This document shows positions 47,708 through 54,329 of a DNA stretch of 54,329 nucleotides, in pieces. The translations under genes were made by a program, and so were the position numbers. Below the pieces are notes generated by a model, which saw only the letters and a program-made list of their open reading frames with translations, searched no databases and was not told the DNA's origin. This stretch comes from Gammaproteobacteria bacterium (GTDB lineage Bacteria > Pseudomonadota > Gammaproteobacteria > Steroidobacterales > Woeseiaceae): NCBI GenBank assembly GCA_009937505.1, contig JAACFJ010000019.1:1-54329 (forward strand). Direction: 5' to 3'. The first letter of the stretch is position 1, and each line of letters starts with the position of its first letter.

Positions 47708-48247
47708 CTATCGTTTGAACGGAAAGTTGAACATCTCCAGCAACGCTTTGCCCTCTTCAGGATCGCGAGCCGTCGTGGTGATCGTGATATCCATTCCCCG
47801 AATCGCATCAACCTCGTCGTAGTTGATCTCCGGAAAGATAATCTGCTCCTGCACGCCCATGCTGTAATTGCCCTGCCTGTCGAAACCCTTGGGATTCAGC
47901 CCCCGGAAGTCGCGAATACGCGGTATGGCGATGTTTACGAGCCGATCGAGAAATTCGTACATACGCTCACGCCGCAACGTCACCTTGCATCCAATCGGCA
48001 TGCCGTCACGGATCTTGAAGGCAGCGACCGACTTGCGCGCATTGCACGTAATCGGCCGTTGTCCAGCGATCTTTTCCATGTCCGCACGAGCGTTCTCGAG
48101 GACTTTCTTGTCAGCGATAGCACCACCCACGCCCATGTTCAGCGTGATCTTGGAGATGCGAGGCACCTCCATCGGATTCTTGAGGCCGAGCTTCTGCTGA
48201 AGTTCACCCATCAGCTCGTTCTCGAACTTTTCCTGTAACCTTGACAT
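47708..48247 (-). CDS. rplE: 50S ribosomal protein L5
   Basis: L5 binds 5S rRNA and contacts S13. The 179-residue protein has [29 protein letters not shown] and ends [16 protein letters not shown]. Length normal. Confidence 0.97.
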   Translation of the reverse strand: MSRLQEKFENELMGELQQKLGLKNPMEVPRISKITLNMGVGGAIADKKVLENARADMEKIAGQRPITCNARKSVAAFKIRDGMPIGCKVTLRRERMYEFLDRLVNIAIPRIRDFRGLNPKGFDRQGNYSMGVQEQIIFPEINYDEVDAIRGMDITITTTARDPEEGKALLEMFNFPFKR

Positions 48248-48258
48248 ATCCCAGTCTC

Positions 48259-48576
48259 TTAAATGTCTACGACGTCGCCGCTCTGCTTGAAGATGCGGAC
48301 CTTGGATCCGTCATCGTTCACGCGAAAGCCGACGCGCTCGCCTTTCTTGCTCTTCGCGTTGAAGACCATCACATTAGAATGTTCGACAGGCATTGCCTTG
48401 TCCTGGATGCCGCCGGGTTCACCGACATTCGGGTTCGGCTTTACGTGCTTCTTGGCAACGTTTACGCCTTCCACGAGCACCCGGCCGTCCGGAAAAACCT
48501 CGAGCACGGTCCCGCGCTGGCCCTTGGACTTGCCAGTCTTCACGATAACCTCATCGCCTTTTCTGATTTTGTTCAT
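48259..48576 (-). CDS. rplX: 50S ribosomal protein L24
   Basis: L24 starts large-subunit assembly. The 105-residue KOW-domain protein begins [37 protein letters not shown]. Confidence 0.97.
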   Translation of the reverse strand: MNKIRKGDEVIVKTGKSKGQRGTVLEVFPDGRVLVEGVNVAKKHVKPNPNVGEPGGIQDKAMPVEHSNVMVFNAKSKKGERVGFRVNDDGSKVRIFKQSGDVVDI

Positions 48577-48601
48577 AACTGCTACCGTCGTTGCCGGGTT
48601 C

Positions 48602-48961
48602 CTAGAGAACCTCTGGCGCCAGCGAAATAATCTTCATAAACCGATTGGTGCGAAGCTCGCGCGTCACGGGGCCGAAAATACGGGTACCGATCGGCTCGAG
48701 GCGGGCATTCAGAAGCACTGCAGCATTGCCGTCGAAGCGGATCAGCGAACCGTCTTTGCGCCTTACGCCCTTGCGCGTACGAACGACCACGGCGTTGTAG
48801 ATCTCGCCTTTCTTCACCTTGCCGCGAGGAATCGCGTCCTTGACGCTGACCTTGATCACGTCACCAACGTTCGCATAACGGCGCTTGGAGCCGCCCAGCA
48901 CCTTGATGCACTGAACGCGACGCGCACCGGAATTGTCCGCCGCTTCCAGAACTGTCTGCAT
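48602..48961 (-). CDS. rplN: 50S ribosomal protein L14
   Basis: L14 is at the subunit interface (bridge B8). The protein has [21 protein letters not shown] and ends [11 protein letters not shown]. The usual start in relatives is M-I-Q-x-Q; here the corresponding codon is CTG (48968-48970), which overlaps the rpsQ stop as CTGA. I annotate the next in-frame ATG (48961), giving 119 residues against the usual 122, but CTG initiation would restore the family length. Confidence 0.93.
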   Translation of the reverse strand: MQTVLEAADNSGARRVQCIKVLGGSKRRYANVGDVIKVSVKDAIPRGKVKKGEIYNAVVVRTRKGVRRKDGSLIRFDGNAAVLLNARLEPIGTRIFGPVTRELRTNRFMKIISLAPEVL

Positions 48962-48966
48962 CTGAA

Positions 48967-49227
48967 TCAGTTGACTACAGCCCAGGACTTGTTCTTTGAA
49001 ACCGGCTTGCACTCCGAGATCGCAACACGATCCCCGGCTTTGCACTCATTCGCAGCATCGTGTGCGAGCACCTTCGATGTCCGGCGAATGTACTTACCGT
49101 AAACCGGGTGCTTGATCAGGCGCTCGATGGCGACCGAGACGGTTTTGTCCATCTTGTCGCTCACGACACGCCCGACAATCGTGCGCTGCCCCTTTTTTGT
49201 CTCTTCACTTTTTGTCTCTTCACTCAT
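48967..49227 (-). CDS. rpsQ: 30S ribosomal protein S17
   Basis: S17 binds the 5' domain of 16S rRNA. The 86-residue protein has [31 protein letters not shown]. An in-frame 15-bp direct repeat (49194-49208, 49209-49223) duplicates SEETK at the N-terminus. Its ATG overlaps the rpmC stop. Confidence 0.96.
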   Translation of the reverse strand: MSEETKSEETKKGQRTIVGRVVSDKMDKTVSVAIERLIKHPVYGKYIRRTSKVLAHDAANECKAGDRVAISECKPVSKNKSWAVVN

Positions 49228-49433
49228 TTGCCTTCACCTGCCGAGCGCGAAAGCTCGTTCAGTACAGTCTTCACACGCGCGATATCCCTGCGAACGCGAC
49301 GATGCTCATGGTTGTGCGTCAGCTCGCCCGTGCCCTGCTGCATACGCAGGTTGAACTGCTCACGACGCAGCGCGACCAGCTCTTCATTGAGCTCATCCAC
49401 CGACTTTTTTCTAAGATCGCTCGCTTGCATCAC
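49224..49433 (-). CDS. rpmC: 50S ribosomal protein L29
   Basis: A 69-residue helical protein near the exit tunnel ([33 protein letters not shown]). It overlaps rplP upstream and rpsQ downstream by 4 bp each. Confidence 0.96.
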   Translation of the reverse strand: MMQASDLRKKSVDELNEELVALRREQFNLRMQQGTGELTHNHEHRRVRRDIARVKTVLNELSRSAGEGK

Positions 49434-49843
49434 ATCACCTGCCGGGCTACGAATTCGGTCTTGAAAGGCAGCTTTGCAGCAGCCAGGCGGAATGCCTCAC
49501 GCGCAATCTCCTCGCTGACGCCCTCCATCTCATAGAGGACACGGCCGGGCTGAATCTGGCAAACCCAGTATTCGACGTTGCCCTTGCCCTTGCCCTGCCG
49601 AACTTCGAGCGGCTTCTTCGTGATGGGCTTGTCGGGAAATACGCGAATCCAGATCTTGCCGCCACGCTTGATGTAGCGGGTCATTGCACGACGCGCCGCC
49701 TCGATCTGGCGAGCCGTCATGCGTCCGCGCCCGGTCGCCTTCAGGCCATACTCGCCGAACGACACCGTGCTACCCCGCTGAGCAAGACCGCGATTGCGGC
49801 CCTTCATCTGCTTGCGAAATTTTGTACGTTTGGGCTGTAACAT
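49430..49843 (-). CDS. rplP: 50S ribosomal protein L16
   Basis: L16 is near the A-site of the peptidyl-transferase centre. The 137-residue protein begins [24 protein letters not shown] and contains [22 protein letters not shown]. Confidence 0.97.
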   Translation of the reverse strand: MLQPKRTKFRKQMKGRNRGLAQRGSTVSFGEYGLKATGRGRMTARQIEAARRAMTRYIKRGGKIWIRVFPDKPITKKPLEVRQGKGKGNVEYWVCQIQPGRVLYEMEGVSEEIAREAFRLAAAKLPFKTEFVARQVM

Positions 49844-49870
49844 TTACCTCACCTCGGAAAGCGGCCGTTC

Positions 49871-50563
49871 TCAGGAACGTCCGCCTGCTGCCGCCTCAGG
49901 CGTCTCCGCCTGCTGTGCTTCCGGCTTATCGAAAACTTCACCCTTGAAAATCCAGACCTTCACGCCGATCACACCATAAGTCGTACGTGCCTCGGCCAGT
50001 CCGTAGTCGATATCGGCGCGCAGCGTATGCAGGGGCACGCGGCCCTCGCGATACCATTCCGAACGTGCGATTTCCGCACCATTCAGGCGACCGCTGACTT
50101 TCACCTTGATGCCTTCCGCGCCGACTCGCATCGTGTTCGTTACCGCGCGCTTCATGGCACGACGAAACATGACGCGGCGCTCCAGCTGCTGGGCAATACC
50201 TTCTGCAACCAACTGCGCGTCCAACTCGGGCTTGCGGACCTCGCTGATGTTTATGCGCACGTCCGCAATGCTCATGCCGATCATATGCGCGACCTCTGCA
50301 CGCAACTTCTCGATGTCCTCGCCCTTCTTGCCGATAACGATTCCCGGCCGCGCCGTGAAGATCGTGATGTTGGCTTTCTTGGCGGGACGCTCGATCGTGA
50401 TCCGGCTCACGGATGCATCCTTCAACTTTTCCTTGATAAATACGCGCAACTGGTGGTCCATGCGAACGTATTCCGGAAAAGTGTGTGTATCGGCATACCA
50501 CTTGGACGACCAGTCCTTGACGATGCCGAGGCGAATACCCGTTGGATGTACTTTTTGACCCAT
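49871..50563 (-). CDS. rpsC: 30S ribosomal protein S3
   Basis: S3 is at the mRNA entry site. The 230-residue protein begins [24 protein letters not shown]; the KH domain contains [18 protein letters not shown]. Confidence 0.97.
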   Translation of the reverse strand: MGQKVHPTGIRLGIVKDWSSKWYADTHTFPEYVRMDHQLRVFIKEKLKDASVSRITIERPAKKANITIFTARPGIVIGKKGEDIEKLRAEVAHMIGMSIADVRINISEVRKPELDAQLVAEGIAQQLERRVMFRRAMKRAVTNTMRVGAEGIKVKVSGRLNGAEIARSEWYREGRVPLHTLRADIDYGLAEARTTYGVIGVKVWIFKGEVFDKPEAQQAETPEAAAGGRS

Positions 50564-50566
50564 GGT

Positions 50567-50902
50567 TTACTTCTCGTCGCCTACCCGAATGGTGATGTGG
50601 CTGTTCCGTTTGATGATGCGTGCGCCACGGCCTTTGGCCCTCGCGCGATAGCGTCGAAACGTCGGCGCCTCATTCACCTCTACGGTCGAAACTTTCAATT
50701 CATCGATGTCCGCACCATGATTGTGCTCGGCATTCGCGATCGCCGACTCCAGCACCTTCTTGACGATGCGGGCACTTTTCTTCGGCGTGAACGTCAGTGT
50801 GCGTAACGCCTCGTCCACGGTCTTGCCACGAATGGTGTCAGCGACCAGGCGGCACTTCTGCGGCGAAACGCGCGCATATCGAAGTGTTGCTGCAACTTGC
50901 AT
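50567..50902 (-). CDS. rplV: 50S ribosomal protein L22
   Basis: L22 lines the exit tunnel. The 111-residue protein has [17 protein letters not shown] and the tip loop around [19 protein letters not shown]. Confidence 0.97.
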   Translation of the reverse strand: MQVAATLRYARVSPQKCRLVADTIRGKTVDEALRTLTFTPKKSARIVKKVLESAIANAEHNHGADIDELKVSTVEVNEAPTFRRYRARAKGRGARIIKRNSHITIRVGDEK

Positions 50903-50919
50903 TGACCTGCCCCCTCGCC

Positions 50920-51192
50920 TTACTTCGTCTTCCGATCACCGGAGTGACCGCGGAATGTGCGGGTCATTGCAAACTCACCGAGTTTGTGACCGACCATGTT
51001 CTCTGAAATCAGAACCGGCACGTGCTGGCGGCCGTTATGCACGGCGATCGTCAGTCCGACCATGTCCGGTAGCACCATCGAACGCCTCGACCACGTCTTG
51101 ATCGGACGGCGATCGTTCTTCGCTGCTGCTTCAGCCACTTTCTTCGCCAGATGCGTATCGACGAACGGGCCTTTTCTTACACTACGCGGCAT
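50920..51192 (-). CDS. rpsS: 30S ribosomal protein S19
   Basis: A 90-residue head protein: [42 protein letters not shown] and [10 protein letters not shown]. Confidence 0.97.
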   Translation of the reverse strand: MPRSVRKGPFVDTHLAKKVAEAAAKNDRRPIKTWSRRSMVLPDMVGLTIAVHNGRQHVPVLISENMVGHKLGEFAMTRTFRGHSGDRKTK

Positions 51193-51204
51193 CTTTCAGA
51201 TCCT

Positions 51205-52032
51205 TTATTTACGCTTGCGGCGACGAACGATCATATTGTCCGTGCGCTTGTTCTTACGGGTCTTTGCACCCTTGGTCGGCGTGCCCCAGGGGCTGACCGG
51301 ATGACGTCCTCCCGAGGTGCGTCCTTCGCCACCACCGTGTGGATGATCGACAGGGTTCATTGCCACACCTCGAACCGTAGGTCTCACACCCCGCCAGCGG
51401 CTCGCGCCGGCCTTGCCGAGCTTCCTGAGGTTGTGTTCGCTGTGTCCGACCTCGCCGATCGTGGCGCGACACTCGGTGTGAATTCTGCGCGTCTCGCCGG
51501 AGCGCAGGCGCAGCGTCGCGTAGACGCCCTCGCGTGCCGCCAGCTGAGCATACCCGCCGGCCGAACGGACCATCTGGCCGCCCTTTCCGGGTTTCATCTC
51601 GATGTTATGAATCACCGTACCGACGGGAATCGATTTCAGGGGCAGGCAATTGCCGGGCTTGATCGGTGCCTCTTCCCCGCTGATGACGGCCGCGCCCGCC
51701 GTCACGCCCTTGGGCGCGAGAATGTAGCGACGTTCACCGTCCGCATACTTCACGAGCGCCAGGTGCGCGCTGCGATTCGGATCGTACTCGAGACGCTCTA
51801 CCACGCCGGGAATACCGTCCTTGTCGCGCTTGAAGTCAACAACGCGGTAGCGCTGCTTGTGCCCACCGCCCTGGTGACGGACCGTGATGCGGCCATTGTT
51901 GTTGCGGCCGCCTTTCTTGCTCTTCTTGTCGAGCAGAGCATCGTGAGGCTTGCCTTTGTGCAAGCCCTGCGTCTTGACGCTGACGACGAATCGACGACCA
52001 GCGGATGTCGGTTTTGCTTTGTGCAGAGACAT
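51205..52032 (-). CDS. rplB: 50S ribosomal protein L2
   Basis: L2 is needed for subunit joining and peptidyl transfer. The 275-residue protein has the conserved [28 protein letters not shown] block and the basic tail. Confidence 0.97.
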   Translation of the reverse strand: MSLHKAKPTSAGRRFVVSVKTQGLHKGKPHDALLDKKSKKGGRNNNGRITVRHQGGGHKQRYRVVDFKRDKDGIPGVVERLEYDPNRSAHLALVKYADGERRYILAPKGVTAGAAVISGEEAPIKPGNCLPLKSIPVGTVIHNIEMKPGKGGQMVRSAGGYAQLAAREGVYATLRLRSGETRRIHTECRATIGEVGHSEHNLRKLGKAGASRWRGVRPTVRGVAMNPVDHPHGGGEGRTSGGRHPVSPWGTPTKGAKTRKNKRTDNMIVRRRKRK

Positions 52033-52056
52033 ATCCGGAGTTCCCAGTCCTATTCC

Positions 52057-52362
52057 CTATTCGCCGCCGAGGAAGTCGAGCTGACTGCCTTCGGCGAGCT
52101 TCACGTAGGCTTTCTTCCAATCGGAGCGCTGGCCGCGCGTCGTTCCGAAGCGCTTTGCCTTGCCCTTAACGTTTACGACCGTGACGTTATCGACGTCGAC
52201 CTCGAACAGCAGCTCGACGGCCTGTCGAATCTCCGCCTTGGTCGCGTCTTGGCGCACCTTGAAAACGACCTGGTTGTTCTCCGCGGCGATGTGGCTCTTC
52301 TCCGAAAGGTGCGGTCCCCGGATCACCGTCATCAACCGCTCCTGGTGTGCAGCTCGACTCAT
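52057..52362 (-). CDS. rplW: 50S ribosomal protein L23
   Basis: L23 is the docking site for trigger factor and SRP at the tunnel exit. From ATG 52362, which overlaps the rplD stop as ATGA, the protein is 101 residues with [28 protein letters not shown]. The longer upstream frame lies within rplD and is rejected. Confidence 0.96.
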   Translation of the reverse strand: MSRAAHQERLMTVIRGPHLSEKSHIAAENNQVVFKVRQDATKAEIRQAVELLFEVDVDNVTVVNVKGKAKRFGTTRGQRSDWKKAYVKLAEGSQLDFLGGE

Positions 52363-52961
52363 GACAGGCGCTCCTCGATCAGCTTCAACGCCGGCAGCGT
52401 GACCAGCACTTTCTCGAAGCGGATCAGCACGACCGGATCGATGGATGCTGCATCGCAAATGCCTACGTTCGGCAGGTTGCGTGCCGCGAGAAACAGCGTT
52501 TCGTCGAAGGCCTCGTTAAGGATCAGCACGTTGTCCAGCTCGAGCTCCTTCAGTTTGCCGGCAAGCAGCTTCGTCTTCGGTGCCTCCAGTTGCATCGACT
52601 CGACAACAACCAGGCGATCCTGGCGGACGAGTTCGGACAGCACCGACCGCAGAGCCGCGCGGTACATTTTCTTGTTGACCTTCTGGTCATGGCTGCGGGG
52701 CTGAGCTGCAAACGTGCGGCCACCGCCCACCCAGATCGGGCTGCGGATCGTTCCGGCGCGTGCACGGCCCGTACCCTTCTGTCGCCACGGCTTGGCGCCG
52801 CCACCGCGAACTGCGGAGCGGTTCTTTTGTGCCTTGGTGCCGGCCCGCGCGCCCGCGAGATACGCGGTGACGACCTGGTGGACCAGCGCCTGGTTGAATG
52901 CTGCGCCGAATGTGCTCTCGGCGACGTCGACAGATCCGCTGCCCTGCATTTTCAGCTTCAT
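52359..52961 (-). CDS. rplD: 50S ribosomal protein L4
   Basis: L4 lines the exit tunnel and in enterics represses the S10 operon through its leader. The 200-residue protein contains the tunnel loop [37 protein letters not shown] and normal ends. Confidence 0.97.
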   Translation of the reverse strand: MKLKMQGSGSVDVAESTFGAAFNQALVHQVVTAYLAGARAGTKAQKNRSAVRGGGAKPWRQKGTGRARAGTIRSPIWVGGGRTFAAQPRSHDQKVNKKMYRAALRSVLSELVRQDRLVVVESMQLEAPKTKLLAGKLKELELDNVLILNEAFDETLFLAARNLPNVGICDAASIDPVVLIRFEKVLVTLPALKLIEERLS

Positions 52962-52963
52962 CG

Positions 52964-53617
52964 TTACGCCCCCCGCGCCTTGATTGCCGGACGCACGATT
53001 ACCCGTCCGCCCTTGTGCCCCGGGACGGCGCCCTTGATGAGGAGAAGGTTGCGCTCTGCGTCGACCCGGACCACCTCGAGATTCTGCACGGTGCTGCGCG
53101 CGTTACCCATGTGCCCGGACATCTTCTTACCCTTGAACACCCGGCCCGGAGTCTGGTTCTGGCCGATCGAGCCCGGGGCGCGGTGTGCCAGCGAGTTGCC
53201 GTGCGTGGCGTCCTGGGTTCTGAAATTGTGGCGCTTGACCGTGCCCGCGAAACCCTTACCGATAGACGTACCGATGACGTCCACCTTCTGGCCTTCTTCG
53301 AAGAGATCGACTTTGACTTCGTTGCCGGCCTCGTAATCAGCTTCGTCGGTGTCGTCGAGGCGGAACTCCGCAATTAGATCGCCGGCTTCAACCTTCGCCT
53401 GGGCGAAGTGGCCGGCTTGAGGCTTGGACACGCGAGACGCCTTGCGCTGACCCGCAGAAACCTGCAGGGCGCGATAGCCGTCATTCTCGGCGGTCTTCAC
53501 CTGAGTAATCTGATTCGGTTGTGCCTCGATAACGGTGACGGGAATCGATACTCCGTCCTCCGTGAAGACACGTGTCATGCCGCACTTGCGGCCAACAAGA
53601 CCCATAGTCATGCTCAA
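52964..53617 (-). CDS. rplC: 50S ribosomal protein L3
   Basis: L3 is an early assembly protein near the peptidyl-transferase centre. The 217-residue protein starts [18 protein letters not shown] (ATG 53617 is M-S-M-T) and carries [28 protein letters not shown]. It is separated from rpsJ by an unusual 440-bp stretch. Confidence 0.97.
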   Translation of the reverse strand: MSMTMGLVGRKCGMTRVFTEDGVSIPVTVIEAQPNQITQVKTAENDGYRALQVSAGQRKASRVSKPQAGHFAQAKVEAGDLIAEFRLDDTDEADYEAGNEVKVDLFEEGQKVDVIGTSIGKGFAGTVKRHNFRTQDATHGNSLAHRAPGSIGQNQTPGRVFKGKKMSGHMGNARSTVQNLEVVRVDAERNLLLIKGAVPGHKGGRVIVRPAIKARGA

Positions 53618-54057
53618 AACCTCACACTGACTTCGTTTGGCCAGCGTCTAACTCTGTCCGTATCTCTCTTCGCCCCGACTACGATTGGCCGGAGCTGCAT
53701 GTGTTCGCGCATATTGCAGACACGCGAAAGGGCCAGCCATCGCTGAGAGCTTCATGCTCTACCTGCTCAGGGGCTGACCCTAGCTCCCAACGCCGTCCTT
53801 CGACGACGCCGGCGGTCCGGGATTTGCCGAGGACGCCTTGCGGTTTCCCGGCGTCCAAATAGTCAAGCGCCACACGAATGCCCTTCTTGGTGCATCGGTG
53901 ACGCCATTTTTCGAATCTGGCCGACTCCCGGCCCGGCCAAATCCAGCGAGCCCGCAATTATACCCCGCACCCTCTCTAAAGCAAGGGTTTGATGGCGAGA
54001 ATTTTCAGCTTTTTTTCGCCTATCTTTCAGCCACTTACAGGCGCGCCGAAATCCTGC
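53618..54057 (-). other. Noncoding (?) 440-bp stretch interrupting the S10 operon between rpsJ and rplC
   Basis: In most relatives this gap is a few tens of bases. Here it holds a near-consensus promoter (53957-53984), an RNA-like long hairpin (53730-53780: 9-bp outer stem with one U-G, and AGAGC/GCTCT inside), and a 92-codon minus-strand frame (53679-53957) that starts with TTG on top of the -10 box and matches no family I know. The frame contains plausible protein-like stretches but could be a chance frame over a conserved RNA or repeat. Confidence 0.6.
53957..53984 (-). promoter_or_regulatory. Near-consensus sigma-70 promoter upstream of rplC
   Basis: On the minus strand TTGCTT (53979-53984) and a perfect TATAAT (53957-53962) are 16 bp apart. 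A transcript would start near 53950 and run about 330 nt before rplC. It would make rplC-rplQ transcription independent of rpsJ. Confidence 0.7.
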
Positions 54058-54329
54058 CTAGTTCAGCTTGATCTGAACGTCGACCCCAGCGGGAAGCTCC
54101 AGTTTCATCAGCGCGTCAACGGTCTTGTCCGTCGGGTCGACGATATCCATCAGGCGCTTATGTGTCCGGATCTCGTACTGATCGCGGGCGTCCTTATTCA
54201 CGTGCGGCGAAATCAGGACCGTGAAGCGCTCCTTTTTCATCGGCAGCGGAATCGGGCCCTTGACCGTGGCACCCGTACGCTTGGCGGTGTCCACGATCTC
54301 GCGCGCTGAGTTGTCGATCAGGCGATGAT
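54058..54329 (-). CDS. rpsJ: 30S ribosomal protein S10, 5' end cut by window
   Basis: S10 is in the small-subunit head and also serves as NusE in transcription antitermination. The visible 89 residues ([29 protein letters not shown] to GVDVQIKLN) cover all but the N-terminal strand. The stop is at 54058. Confidence 0.96.
   Translation of the reverse strand, partial: HRLIDNSAREIVDTAKRTGATVKGPIPLPMKKERFTVLISPHVNKDARDQYEIRTHKRLMDIVDPTDKTVDALMKLELPAGVDVQIKLN

Noticed and set aside
51151-52704. 517-codon plus-strand frame across rplB, rplW and rplD
   Set aside because: It runs across several minus-strand ribosomal genes and their boundaries.

Overview
The window is a stretch of GC-rich gammaproteobacterial chromosome. 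The evidence is gene content and order: the miaB-ybeZ-ybeY-corC-lnt operon, ssb-MFS facing uvrA, SlyX facing Uup, and a complete S10-spc-alpha ribosomal superoperon ending in rpoA-rplQ. Protein similarity by eye fits a Chromatiales/Xanthomonadales-like, possibly marine lineage, but genus cannot be read from the sequence. I see no rRNA, tRNA, CRISPR array, prophage or intact insertion sequence.

Layout. 1-5293 (minus): miaB, ybeZ, ybeY, corC and lnt (lnt cut by the window start); three of these five genes use non-ATG starts. 5533-9220 (minus): a fused sulfate adenylyltransferase/APS kinase, ssb and an MFS transporter, facing uvrA. 9294-14446 (plus): uvrA and a dipeptidyl-peptidase IV-type lipoprotein. 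14454-20381 (minus): an ATP-grasp enzyme, a YjdF-like membrane protein overlapping a 1366-residue membrane protein of unknown function, and slyX. 20434-22338 (plus): uup. 22335-32129 (minus): a long run of small housekeeping and accessory genes from ggt and trpS to nhaA and a GNAT gene, including a decayed DUF1801-like gene. 32227-40159: pepQ, an SDR, a small unknown ORF, a two-gene RND efflux operon and an alpha/beta hydrolase. 40259-54329 (minus): the ribosomal protein superoperon from rpsJ (cut by the window end) to rplQ, closed by a strong bidirectional terminator.

The most striking feature is in the alpha operon. The 3' end of rpsD has an inferred deletion of about 37 nt. It shifts S4 out of frame just before its canonical C-terminal tail, skips the old stop, and joins S4 in frame to RpoA in one 534-residue reading frame. 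The old S4 tail and stop still lie beneath in another frame, and the rpoA ribosome binding site is intact. Second, the S10 operon is interrupted between rpsJ and rplC by about 440 bp holding a near-consensus promoter and a long hairpin. Third, three classes of intergenic repeat appear: REP-type GTAG palindromes with compensatory stem changes between ribosomal protein genes; two composite palindromes sharing a core but bounded by site-specific inverted arms; and a nested palindrome filling the whole ggt-trpS gap. Each needs checking against raw reads or relatives, because a single contig cannot separate biology from assembly error.
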